A DNA stretch of 64,000 nucleotides, from assembly GCA_040954595.2 (NCBI GenBank), contig CM082577.2, forward strand, positions 10,168,001-10,232,000, read 5' to 3'. Of this stretch, positions 50,601 through 61,675 are shown piece after piece (within the stretch, counting starts at the first letter, position 1; each line of letters begins with the position of its first letter). This DNA comes from Balanoglossus misakiensis. Taxonomy: Eukaryota > Hemichordata. Below the pieces are notes generated by a model, which ran no database searches, was not told the origin of the DNA, and saw only the letters and a list, made by a program, of their open reading frames with translations. The position numbers and the translations under genes are program-made.

Positions 50601-53600
50601 ATGTAAAATCAAAAACATTTGCAAGTACCATTAAAACTGACAAGCGAAGACACAGTAAAAGCATTAACCAATTGAACCCTGACCTATCACATAATTTGGA
50701 AGCTTTCTTCTGAGCAGGGTTCAAAGAGCTCAAGTTCACCAGGATTTATTGCCAATGCTGTATTAATTTTGTGCTGTTTTAGGCATATTCATATTAAGGT
50801 ATTGAACTCATCAATTTGCCCATAGAAAATTCTATCATAACTTATTCATTTTCAACTCATTTTTTTCTCCAAATGGCATAAACAGGAACTAAGTTTATCC
50901 CTTAAAACTGGAGTGGTATATGATTTTCCCTCAAAATGAGAAAATATTGTGAAATTGGTTGCTTTAATTTCTGATTTGCACCAAGCTGATGAAATCCGTG
51001 TACATACGTGTGAGTTGGTTTGGTCTTCTTGAAGGCGTAGGCGATGACGTCCGCGGCTCTTCCACTGCCTTCAATGATGACAGCCGGCATGTTCTTCTCT
51101 GTGGTTTCGTAGACAGTCTTCAGCGTATTGGGTCCACCCTCTACGACCACCAACACCACAGGTACTCTCTCATCTGCGGGAGAAATCCCACATTCATTCA
51201 CAGTGTTTGCAAGTATAGTAAAACCTGCCGAAACCAAACCCTGTCTAATCTGGAAACCGTTCTATACCGAACACATTTTTTCCAGACCCTTTGACATAGA
51301 GCCACATATTAAAAGAACCTCTATAAACTAGACACCTGCAAACTGAACAATTTCTTCAGTCCCTGACGTTCTAATAGACCGGTTTTAGTGTACTACCAAA
51401 ATCAAGCACACAGTTCCAATGTACATATATACTGGCATCAATTAACACTAGATTTCACTTTACAGTGAAAGTCCCCTGCACAATACAGTACATGTATACT
51501 GTATATGATTATAAATCGTCAACAAAACATATGCATATATGAGTTTCAGAGGTAATCCTCGAGGGCGTGTCATGATGATTCTATCAGGTCCTCAAGACAT
51601 ACATGTATATACTTTATTAACGTACATCATCCTGTGGCCGGGGTGAAAAGATTATAGCAAAGTCTCAGAAAAATTAAGTGTACCAGTGTTTCTGGGCAAA
51701 CCGATCACTGTCTCCTTTGAACACAGACTGTGTTAGTCAGTGCCACCCGTAAAATTCAACCTGCATATAAAAACATGGCATTTTTTTAGCAGTAAACGCA
51801 ACAACTGAAACAAAGCCACACTCACTAGGTGGTTCAAAGGTACAGGGGTCTCCGACTTGCTTCTCGGAGATGTACTTCTCATCAGCGATGTATTTCTCCA
51901 AGGCCGCCCTCAGCTCGATATCGGCGCCGTATTTCCCGATGGTTCCGTTGTCCACCAGGATGAAGTGGGTGTGGTTGCAATCCAAAGCTGCACTGTTCTT
52001 CATGCTGCGGAGTCCTTCGGCTGGGTATGTCGCCGGCCACAGGTTGATGTGCTGTGTTGACAAGAGAGGACAAGACAAGTAACAGACAAAAATTGTCACT
52101 GACATGGTTATTTGTTAACTTTGAACAATAAAGCACACATCTCGACAAAATCTTGAATTCTGTTAAGCGCTTCAATTTAGCGGCATCCTTTTTTTTTAGA
52201 AAATTTTGATTTTGAGTAAAATTAGTGGGTTTTTAATTCATCTATGAAGACAACTTCACCATGGTATATATAGAGAAAAGTTTAAATTAGCAGCGACTTA
52301 AATTAGCAATTTCACACAACTAGCTAAATTAGCTCAAATAAGCTAAAAGACATGTTTTACAGCATACTAGAGTCCTACACGCCATTATCTGATTGTACCT
52401 TTGAGCAAATCAGCGGAAAAATGAGAGCCCCAAATCTTTCCATCTCGTATACCAGGGTTCACAGTAACTAGATATTTAGCTTTTTGAATCTGAAGCCTTA
52501 CTTGTTTAGGTGGTCTTGGCCAAGTCCCATTTCATTTTAAATACAAATGCAAAAGCTAGAATTTCCTATCTTAAATTACTTGTTGAGACCACAGCCACTC
52601 AACACAACAAAGATTAATTGTTTACTATTTTTTTTCAAGAAATTAGCAATCTGCATTTCCCCCACGAAACAGGTAGTTTAGCATTGTTGAACAACCGCAT
52701 GCCAGTCTCGGCATTCCTGATCTTACAGGGATTGAATATGAAGCCTTTAATGTTCAATTTTTCACCACAGAGTGTAACAGGCTTTATTTTGTGCAAATAA
52801 AATGCACCAGTCACTTAGATACTTAGAGCTTGACTGTAATTTTCATCCAAGATACTGTTTTGCTTATTAGATTCTATTCCTAAAATGTCACTTTGGTCAT
52901 TTATCAAAAGAAACTGATCGAAGAAAATTTTCAATGGTGATTAAAATATGTGAACCACAGTAGAGGCTCTATGTCGTTGTAATTGTGTTGAAAGGCACAG
53001 AGATGCTATCAATGAAAACTAGAAAGGAAGGTTTGTGGATTGCTGTAATTTATCAACAGGTAACGGTTTTACATTTTACAAGTTCTCAAACCAAAATCAG
53101 GACTGGAGTCTGATAGCATTGTTTGAAATTCTTTTTTCATAGTTGAGTGGAATTGTATGTACATGAAATCAGTCTGCCATTAGAAGGCGTATAGCAGCTA
53201 CAGTACTCAAATACATGTGCTTTGTTGTACTCTTTATAACTGTGTGAGGGGGCTGAAAGTAAATAATACCGCACTGTGGCTAATTTATTGCTTGGTTCAG
53301 TCAAGGGTCAACTGGTCTGAGCGGGTACAATAGACAAGGTGATTGTTAAGAGTTTCTCACTATTGTCTGCTGTTCTGAGCATGACAATAGCAAAATTCTG
53401 TCAAGGGGGCGTTCAGTCCAAAGAATGTGACCATGACCTGTGTGTTTCTGGTCACACCTGGCAAATGATATCATTCAGTTGACGTGTTTCAGAAATTCAT
53501 TTAACCATCCAGTGCTACAAGTATTTACAACTTATCTTCATCTTTCACAAAATTATCCCTCAGAATTTTTTCTACATTGAGAATTTACAACCTAGTGAGT

Positions 53601-56600
53601 GGGCCCCAAACACCAAAACCGTGAAATTAAATCCAAATGACAATTAATGCATTTACAGTATTTTGGTAATACTGTAATTTTCTCTATTTCCAACAAACAT
53701 ACATTTAAAGCAAGAAGCATAAAGCATTTGCCACCACATTTTCAAGTAAACACAGCACTGATAGAAAGTAAGGCATTATGGCTTTCACTCTAGTAAATCA
53801 AACATGAGGTACTGGTATAAAACATGTATTAAAACCTATTATCTAATTCGAAACTCACACAAATTTTTTTATCTCAAAATTACTTTCCTCAATCAAAGAA
53901 TAATTTGATAATGACACCCACGGGCAGAATCTAATTAAGCAGTCAACTTTTCAGACCAAAAAAAAAATCAAAATTTATCATTTTCATACCAAAAACCATG
54001 TTTATTAATAATACAATACATTGTACATTGCCCACTTAAATCTACAGAATGTTTTTTTTTTTACCTTTTTGGATCCATCCAATGCCTCCTTGTTGTCTAC
54101 AATACCCCAGGTAGCAATTCCCAGAGCATAGACTGGTTTCTCATCATCATGTGTGTGTTCCTTGGCCTCTTCGTGAACCGCCTCACCGACAACTTTCATC
54201 ACACCTTCAGCAGTCCCACCAGTAATGATCCATGCTCCTTTAATTTGTCAATGAAAAAATCACAAACACATTTGTATCTGCTTTCAGGCAAAGTCCCTCT
54301 ATTACTGAGGGACTGTGTTTCATGTTATCGGCCCCTTGACAGTGAAAGCTCCAACCCTTCCACCCCCATTTACCACTCCAGTATATGAACAAACCCAGAT
54401 CATTGAAAACAATTCATTCTAGAGGAAAGTCATTCCAAATTCTAACAGCCTTCATTCAATAGTTTTTATACCTAACAATTTCAAAAAGAACAAAACTTCC
54501 ACATTGAAGACTTTACTTTATATCTACAAATGTACACATAGATGCGTTAAAATTAATGTTTCCTATTTTTTAACAATCAAGAAAAGATTTTCAAAAATCA
54601 AGAATGTGTTTCTTTTATGGTGAAAGTGATGAACATTTGCACATCACATGGCAACAGTTGATAAATTCATTACTGTTGCTACGACAAAATATTAATTTGT
54701 AATCACTATGGTAATACCAGTACCACACAGAGTGCAAGCAAGAAGTATGGTACAGATGTTAGCCACAGGAATATTTTGAACAACACGTCAAATATAATGC
54801 CAAAAATGATAAATTACAATATTTACAAAAGATTACAGACTGAAAACACATGTCAGGGGTGTGTAGTACATGTACAATATTATTGATGAATCAATCAAAA
54901 CTGCAAGATTGAGAAGTTTGGGGTCAAAGGTCATCCAGTGTTGCCATGGTGACAAACCGCAACTCCTTCACTGGACTTCGGTGTGTCAAGTAAGAATATG
55001 AAATGTAAAAACAGTCTTGAAAGGAACGACTAGACTGACCTGTGCTGGTGGCGGCTTTCATCAGGCCCTTGTGGAGCAAGGCGCGGAGTCGGTCCTTCAA
55101 GACGAAGTCCTTGGCACCGCCTGTGACTGATATGAGGACATTGGGCGGTTTCAACCTCCAGTGCTCCGTCAAGAGCTTCCATATTATCTCTGGATTTGTC
55201 TTGTAGTCGATTCGTGCATACTGGAATGTTGAAAGTGGTAGAAAGAAGCAGTCTGAAGTTATTTTTGGTCATGTTTTTAAATTGCTAATAAATCATATGG
55301 ACGACATAATATTTCAAGATGGCCTATTTTGTCATCTTTATAAAGAAATGGAAGTTCATAGGCAAAAGTGATACTGGGTCATTCTGAAACTTTGTATCAG
55401 AAAAAATAACAAAATGTGAAAAAAGTTGAATGAGAGTATGCTAACTACATGTACTAAGACAGAAATGTGTGACTACAGTGAGTTGTCGACCTTTTACCCA
55501 GAATGCAATTATCATAATGTGATTTGACCCCCTAACACGAAGTAAAGCTATTTATTAAAGGCAGCCATAATTGTACCACTCACCGGTGCCCTCTTTCTGC
55601 CCTGTCCGTAGCCAACAAATTCAATCTGTCCAAAACTGTTGGCTGGTTCAGCGACCGTACACGTCTCCACTTTCCATTCACCGCTTGCTTTTGTGACGTG
55701 GCCTCGGTGATCACTGAGTGATCTACCACAGCAACACATTGCAATGCTACAGGGGGGGGGGGGTAAGGCAAATTTCATTACATGTTACATTGTTAGAGAT
55801 CAACTTCAGAACTCTAGCTTCCAGTAATTTTATACTGTGCATTAAAGGTATACAGTCACCTCCAATTTACATACGCCCATATATGGCTGAAATGGCGTAT
55901 TTGAGCGTCCTGAAGAACATATGGTGGCTCTCTTTTTTTCGCGTGTGCCACCCACTGAAAATCAGTGATTGGCTAGATCTCATTTTGCCATGGTAACTAT
56001 AGCTAATTTTCAATGGGTGACCGTATACCTTTAAACTACATGCCCTGTTACATGTTAAAGTTTACATGGGAAATGCATCAAGGTGAGACAAGGCAAGATC
56101 AAATGTCTTTTAACAAATATTTCTCACCTTTTATCAGTGGAGCTCCATTTACTGTCCTCAATAAATGTCCTACATCTTCTCTGTTTGACGTTACTCATTA
56201 CAAACTCTCTCAAGAGATCATTCTGAAACATTACAAAAGTGATAAAGCTTTTTAACTGATGCAGTCGATATTTACTTTTCACTTTTTTAATACTAACAAG
56301 TTTTCCACAGATTTCTCTGAGGTACTAGTAGTTCATGTAATACAGTTAAGTTGTGTACAGATTTCAAAGCTTTGACAATGATCTCATTTATTAAGGACAA
56401 ATTCATAATTTTTGCCCCTCAGAAACTCAGAACACAAATTACCAATACCATACATGTTATTGTACGTGTATGACTGTAACAGATCATTCTCACTGTTCCA
56501 AATAATGTTATTGTCACTTTTATCTCTTCACATAGATGTGTGTGATGATGTTTTCTGTTGTTTGCAAGAGAAAGTATTTAACTTACAGGATTCTGAGTCA

Positions 56601-57171
56601 TTCTTCTTTTTGGATAACTGGTGCTGGTCTTTCTCTCGCGGTTGCCGTAACCACGATCGCCGAGCTGTGACGAACTCTCAAAGCTGTGCAGGTTCCTGCT
56701 GACCGAAAACGCCGCTTCTTCCCTTTCCTGTTCCCTCTTCGCCTCTCTCTTCCGATTGACGACCAGCTGCGCCACGCCGTAAAACTTGTCGTTTTCCTCT
56801 CTGTTCGCGTCATCCGCCGGCTCTTGGATGGCGACCGTGGGGACGCTGCTTCGCGATGTGCCCGGTTCCGTCGTCGGCGGCGCTTGCTGTTTTTGGACGG
56901 CGCTCGGGTCATCGCCGAAAAATCCAAAATTGCCGAGTCCTTGCGAATGTCGAGCAGCTTTCACGCGCGAGCTTCTATTTCGTGGTTTGCTCTCGTCTTT
57001 CCCCCTGCCGCCATTTCTCGTTTTCTCCTCTTTCTCCGTCCCTGCCTCTCCCGCTGGCTTCACTTCGACCAACGGGAGCTCTTCCGACTGCTGGATGCCC
57101 GGGGTGCCCTCCGGAATGCCCGCCTCCTCGTCGCTGGGACGAACCTTGGCGTCCCACTTGCGATGTGACAT
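38689..57171 (-). CDS. TRPM cation channel B (TRPM1/3/6/7-like, kinase-less), complete
   Basis: Coding exons (- strand order): 56587-57171, 56128-56222, 55584-55746, 55040-55220, 54065-54237, 51826-52051, 51008-51173, 50412-50550, 49922-49994, 49379-49485, 48731-48865, 48507-48599, 46649-46805, 46015-46146, 45468-45567, 44772-44997, 44193-44525, 43487-43630, 42821-43075, 42289-42463, 41783-41939, 41132-41319, 40418-40550, 39890-40009, 38689-39493. They total 5,061 nt, 1,686 residues, all in phase. The N-terminus holds the TRPM Cys-rich stretch ([12 protein letters not shown]...AMCCCGR, about 206-240). MHRs carry [28 protein letters not shown] and [13 protein letters not shown]1-S6 span about 1010-1270, with pore [15 protein letters not shown] and TRP helix IWRFYRYEL. 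The 268-residue last exon starts with a coiled coil and carries three REQLL(Q/R)G motifs. No alpha-kinase or NUDT9-H domain is present. By homology it is a plasma-membrane divalent-permeable channel. Confidence 0.93.
40257..40322. repeat. TG/TCTG-rich simple repeat
   Basis: GTGTGTATG units followed by CTGT/CCAT tetranucleotide units, in a TRPM B intron about 100 bp from exon 40418-40550. Confidence 0.85.
40737..40929. repeat. Short inverted-repeat element (family TGTCTATAGTGGCC), copy 2
   Basis: Same orientation and block order as 1767-1937. The ends (AATCAAATCC...ACCTGTCTATAG; ACACAGGTTTGATTGTA) are inverted relative to each other. It lies in a TRPM B intron. Confidence 0.75.
42002..42185. 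repeat. Pogo/mariner-like MITE (family AACCTGTCTAAAC), copy 1
   Basis: TTTAAACCTGTCTAAAC on the left and GTTTAGACAGATTGACTGTA on the right are inverted ends. The interior shares GTCTATACCGAACACATTTT, ACCACAT, AAAAGAACC and GATTTCTTCA with 51214-51392, and in reverse complement with 46280-46460. It lies in a TRPM B intron. Confidence 0.8.
42532..42731. repeat. Tandem duplication of a 100-bp unit
   Basis: ACCTGTAGTGTTATACA at 42532 and ACCTGTGGTGTTATACA at 42632 start two copies exactly 100 bp apart. They share CCTAAAATTTTCTCATTATC/CCTAGAATTTCCTCATTATC and the TTCATGATTTT block. They have diverged by roughly a tenth of positions. The duplication sits in the TRPM B intron 42464-42820. Confidence 0.9.
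45073..45167. repeat. Dispersed repeat (GGTTTGGACTGAACCATGG), copy 2
   Basis: Reverse complement of 28729-28803, with ends TTAACCCTTTCACC and GATGAAAGGGTTAA mirroring each other. That suggests a short terminal inverted repeat. Confidence 0.75.
46280..46460. repeat. Pogo/mariner-like MITE (family AACCTGTCTAAAC), copy 2
   Basis: TACAGTAAAACCTGTCTAAAC and GTTTAGACAGATTTCACTGTA are inverted ends flanked by TA. The body is reverse-oriented relative to 42002-42185. It lies in the TRPM B intron 46147-46648. Confidence 0.85.
51214..51392. repeat. Pogo/mariner-like MITE (family AACCTGTCTAAAC), copy 3
   Basis: Starts TATAGTAAAACCTGCCGAAAC and ends GACCGGTTTTAGTGTA. The interior matches 42002-42185 in the same orientation (CCCTGTCTAATCTG, CTATACCGAACACATTTT, AAAAGAACCTC). 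It begins about 40 bp upstream (minus strand) of the TRPM B exon start at 51173. Confidence 0.8.
52150..52372. repeat. TTAGC-rich foldback-like repeat (related stretch at 27852-28028)
   Basis: Repeated TTAGC/GCTAA words, an internal CCATGGTATATATAGA block (CCATGGTATTAAATATAGA at 27952-27970) and a GTTTTACAGCATA end resemble the TACTGTAAAA-bounded stretch in TRPM A. Similarity is patchy, so these may be old copies of one family. Confidence 0.45.
52373..54064. other. Remainder of the longest TRPM B intron
   Basis: This is most of the 2.0-kb intron between exons 54065-54237 and 51826-52051. I see no ORF, hairpin or repeat copy beyond a small ACAGTATT...AATACTGT inverted pair near 53655. Confidence 0.5.
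55374..55572 (-). repeat. Dispersed intronic repeat (family GGGGGTCAA), copy 2
   Basis: Reverse-complement match to 2790-3014 across the whole length. On the minus strand it begins 12 bp after the donor of TRPM B exon 55584-55746, the same orientation and near-splice-site position as copy 1 has in its own gene. Confidence 0.8.
55842..56034 (+). repeat. TTAA-flanked MITE (~193 bp), copy 3
   Basis: TTAAAGGTATACAGTCACC and GGTGACCGTATACCTTTAA ends with TTAA on both sides. It is very close to 34332-34525 throughout. It occupies most of the intron between TRPM B exons 56128-56222 and 55584-55746, leaving about 95 bp on each side. Confidence 0.9.
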
Positions 57172-60100
57172 TTTTGGAGTGTGAAATCAGTTCACAGGCA
57201 GCTTGCTGAAATTCTGCCTTTCAAGTGAAATTTATAGAAACACATCTGCAAAAATCACAAAAAGTAATCACATTTATTAAACAGCTCTTCATAGTAGAAA
57301 AAATCATTTTACTTTAATTATTTATAGATGGCAATTTCTTAGTTCTTTGATGGGCATTTTGTAAATAATGGTGCTGAATGATCGTCAGAAATCAAACAAA
57401 ATTGGAGAGTCCATCAGCAAAATCATCAAATCAGCTAGTTTACCCATATTTTCACCATCATTTAAAGTTTTAAAAAATTATTTGCTTATGTATCAATGTA
57501 GAAAAAATCTGCTTGATGCCCCTTTTTTAACCTGGGAAAAGTAAAAGTGAATGCAACTGTACAAGTTCCTTTTTAAGGTGTTTGTTTACTGCATTCACTG
57601 TACATGTATTCAAGAGACATACATGTACATGTAATTAGATGTAGTGGAGGTCTACCCAAATGTATAACCCAAACATACAAAAAAAAGCGAAAGAAAAACA
57701 AAAATGCAGTATAATCAAATAGTTCTGCCATTTCGCATTTATTCTCGCTTCACAATGCTCTTTCAAATATCCGAAAAGGCATTGTCAAGCAAATCTACAC
57801 TGAGCCCATTGAATTCAGCCTCTCCCTTCTCTGTTATATCAACTCTTCAAAACCATTCTCAGTAGAGACACTGGCACTAGTAGCCATACACAATCTCTGA
57901 CTGAATTCATGAATGAATCACAGCTGACTAGTAAAAAATTGTCACCTGTTAATTTCACTTTAATCTTTTTAATACAGTGGTGGTCTGTAAATATAAATAA
58001 AACGTACATCACGCACCTGACTAACCGAAATTTTCTGAGGAATTTTCTTTACCAGAGACAAGGACAACGATGATTCAGACTACATGATCATGGCCAGTGT
58101 GGGTATACAAATTATTGCTGACGTCGACAGATCTTTCACAAACATATCACACCTCCCAAGTTGAAGTATCACTGAATGAAACAATCAATCAATCAATCAA
58201 TCGATTGATTGATCAATCAATCAATCAATCGCAGCAATAACAAGGCAGACATACTGCAGTTTAGAATATGACACAAGTCACTTGTTCAATTGATCGTGGA
58301 GATATGATAAAAGCTGGGTACAATCATCAAAATGGAAAGTGTGACGTGGGAATTCTACAGACAGGTAGTGTACATGTACATCTACATTTTCGACATCGTG
58401 TATTGCTAAGAGGCAAGACTACGCGCAGCGGCAGCGGTTACTTTCCGAGCCACAAAAATGATAATTTCATGTAAATACGATCATGGTTTACTATCCATGC
58501 CATACAGCACATACACGGCCATAACAGCGCCTACACCAGCAACACAGCAACGTTAATTTTCCTTCGACATTTCCTCTCATGCATAGTCATTTGTTGACGT
58601 CCATCGCTTGGCAACACTGCAGTTACGAGCGTAAATTCAAGCCTTGTTCTCGACCATTTGCGCTCCGAGTCATGTCCTACTCTACACAAAGCTTACCAGA
58701 TACAGGTTATCAGCTCTGACACCCAAATTCGGCGACTATATCTTCCCCCAATTAGTCTCATTACACTTACAGTGCACACCTGTGGGGATCCGTCTTGAAG
58801 ACACCATTTTTACCCACAATCCTTTGCGTGTGCCCTTTTCTATTTCGAAATACCACTGTCACCATCTAGTGGTTTTATTTCCTCCGATAATCTCGCATAT
58901 TTCAAACTAAAGAAATACAAATACTAATGGAGCATTAAGAATAAATGATAAAGCAGAATTAATGCAACATTTTCCCGATTATCGGTGGCATTCCCCGTCA
59001 AACTTTCCCCACATTGTAAATCATTTTTAGAGGGCGCTAGTAGTTTCGGTGGCGGGGACCGGGGGAGCGTAACCTAGACGCCTCAGACAATATACTTTCA
59101 CTAGGTTCGACCCTGTAATGTTTGTCCGTATATATCTTATGTCCAACATATTTCATAATCACGCTAGTATTAGGAACAAAAATAACACATGTCCAGCATG
59201 CAAAATGCACTCCTTCCAACCACCACGATTGGAGAACTCTGTATTCTGGCAAATCATAGCGCCCTCTATCAACCACTTATTTTGTAACTTTTGTTTTTAC
59301 AAAGTTAAAAGGACCCTCGCCTTTCCTGCCAGATTTTGTTGCTGTTTGTTAATATACTACAGATTTCGAGTCAGTGTCAATACAGGGAGATAGAAACTAT
59401 GTCTTTTCCTGTCAACTGTCACATTAGATATAAACATTTGATTGTGGTGGTGTTTATTGAAGCGGGGGTGGGGGGGGGGGGGGTCATTTATGTCACAATT
59501 CACAAGTCTGCCAACAATGACACTACATCACTACTGGTACATGTCCATAAACCAACCAGCACACACAACAGAAACTCTGGTCAGTTCACATCACAGCCAT
59601 TAAAATAAAAACGCCAAAGTCGGTGCACTTAACTTCTGAATTCACAGAATTTTAATCAGGACGCCTTTTAGCACTAAAAACACATACATGATTCCACATT
59701 CTCTCACACACAGTGTAAACTTTGCATCCAGTCACAGTGTAGTCATCCCAACATTGAAAACAACTGCTTCGTCTCGACAGGGGGTTATATACACTCGAGA
59801 GAAAAAAAATATGGCCAAGTTGATAATTCTCTATATTACACACTATACACATTGTACCAGTGAACAGTAAAAACATTGATTTGATCAATCCCGTCCCAAA
59901 TCAAACATAACATCTGCCGTAACAATTTCATCTATCTGTCCGGTGGATTTTGTGCAACATGGAAATACATTGCAGGCTTTTTAAAAGAATGTTAGTCGGT
60001 TTGTCACGATTGAACATGGCCAAGACAACAAATTATGAAGTATCGACTAAAATAGTACATATTTTACACCTTTTCTGCCATTTTCCTAACTACAAAGATC

Positions 60101-61675
60101 TGACAGTGTACTGAGAGAAAAAAAAAGCAAACCCCCTTTCTGAAATAAAAAAAAAAATTCCAGTTTGTCTTATTTTTTCAGAACAAGTCCACAGACGAGT
60201 ACAATTATGTGATGTGCCACACACTTTAATATGAGGTCGAGGTTAAACAATTCCAAGGTTTTGGTTTTTCAGATAATAATAAAAAAAGAATAGTATTTTA
60301 TCACAATCTTTTGACTTTTGTAATACATGTATGTTGTTATCGCTGTATGCAGTGATGCATTCTTAGACCAGGCGAAGACTAGGTGATCGCGAATAAAGCG
60401 CAGAGTTAGTACTATAGAAAACCTGCCTCAAGGTGGCGCCACAACCTGCCTACGTACCGCTTGTAGTAATGCAGAATTTTTAATAGTGGGTGAAATTTTC
60501 AGAATATATTTAATACATAAATGGGCTCTTTTTGGTTAACACTTATCAGTAAGTCTGAATAACCAGGGCATTTTATCAGATGTTCTAAACTTGAAAAAAA
60601 AGAACAACAAGCAAGGCTGCAGCCGTAGTCTGCTAAAAGCTTGGGGGCTGCACAGTTGCTGGAGTAAACAAAACACAAACTAATGCACAGAACTCCAAAA
60701 GGTGACAGGCGGCCCACACAGAAACGTAATATAAATAAAAAAACAATTGCACTGTACTAATATTATGTTAGACGTAAATTTAAGACCTTAAAAAAAAACG
60801 ATAACTTCAAAATATTACAACTTTTCGATACAAAGTTGTTCTGGAAGAGAAATCAAAGAACAGCACCCTTTAGAAAGTCCATCCACCTGCATCAGCTACT
60901 AAGCCGCGTTTTTTTTTCCAGGTTGTAAAAAGGGTTAAAATCTTTTAAATGAAATATACAGAGGTACTCTCTCGGCGCATTGATATCTGCGTTTGAACTC
61001 TGAACCCATCAGCTGAGAATATATGTACATATTTACCATATAAGGAAAAAATTTCTCCATCATCTCATGCTGGTTGATGGGGAAGTGCTTGTATCCCATA
61101 ATACTGACTGCAAAAAACTTCCAAGTTTGTCAGTGTTCTTGCCAGATAAATTGTCATACTATCATAACTACTTCACCAACTAGCATTATCGGTCACTTGT
61201 CGCTCAATATTCACAAACTTCGGTCAGCCCGGACGTCCACACAACATTCAACGCAGTAGTCTTAGGCAGTTGTCAACGACAAAAAAAATTGACGTGGTCC
61301 AAAGTCTCACATTCTCAAATTTGTAAATGACTTGAAGAGAAAGGAAGTAAAGAACAGAAATTCCCTCTTCAAATAAAAGATTCTGTCGTATGTTGTACTT
61401 CAGTCTTCGGACGTTCCATTGAACTTGTGATCCAGAAAGTTTGTAATAAAACCACAGCCGTGACGAAACGTCCAAAGGTATATCTCATTTTTGGTCTCTT
61501 TCTCGCAACTTCTGTCCACACACTGCTTGTTCCACAGCTGCATCAGTGTTCGGGCCAAAATTCCATTCAAAATGACGACGTCTTCCAAGCACATTTCCTC
61601 GTCATCACACTATGGCCACTTTTGCACCGTTTTTTTTCTTCCGACGTTACTTTTTATAACGCCGCGTCCCATTGG
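57172..61675. other. Intergenic region upstream of TRPM B; 3' UTR of the last gene
   Basis: 4.5 kb with no protein-like ORF. It should contain the TRPM B promoter and the 3' UTR of the minus-strand gene ending at 61676. Poly(A)-type signals for that gene are ambiguous (TTTATT at 59453; TTTAAT at 60509). A GC-richer patch at 58380-58680 and the GGGCGCTAG...GGGGACCGGGGG stretch at 59030-59070 are possible promoter areas. A G run lies at about 59466-59483. Confidence 0.45.
58181..58231. repeat. AATC tetranucleotide tract with an inverted centre
   Basis: CAATCAATCAATCAATC turns into GATTGATTGAT and back to CAATCAATCAATC, so the tract can fold on itself. Confidence 0.85.

Noticed and set aside
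56598-57209. Several 100-160-codon frames over the first TRPM B exon
   Set aside because: Same cause: compositional bias of a disordered coding exon. They lead to no splice-compatible continuation.
59095-59115. GGTTCGACCC, resembling a tRNA B box
   Set aside because: No pairing T-stem, no A box at proper distance and no acceptor stem.
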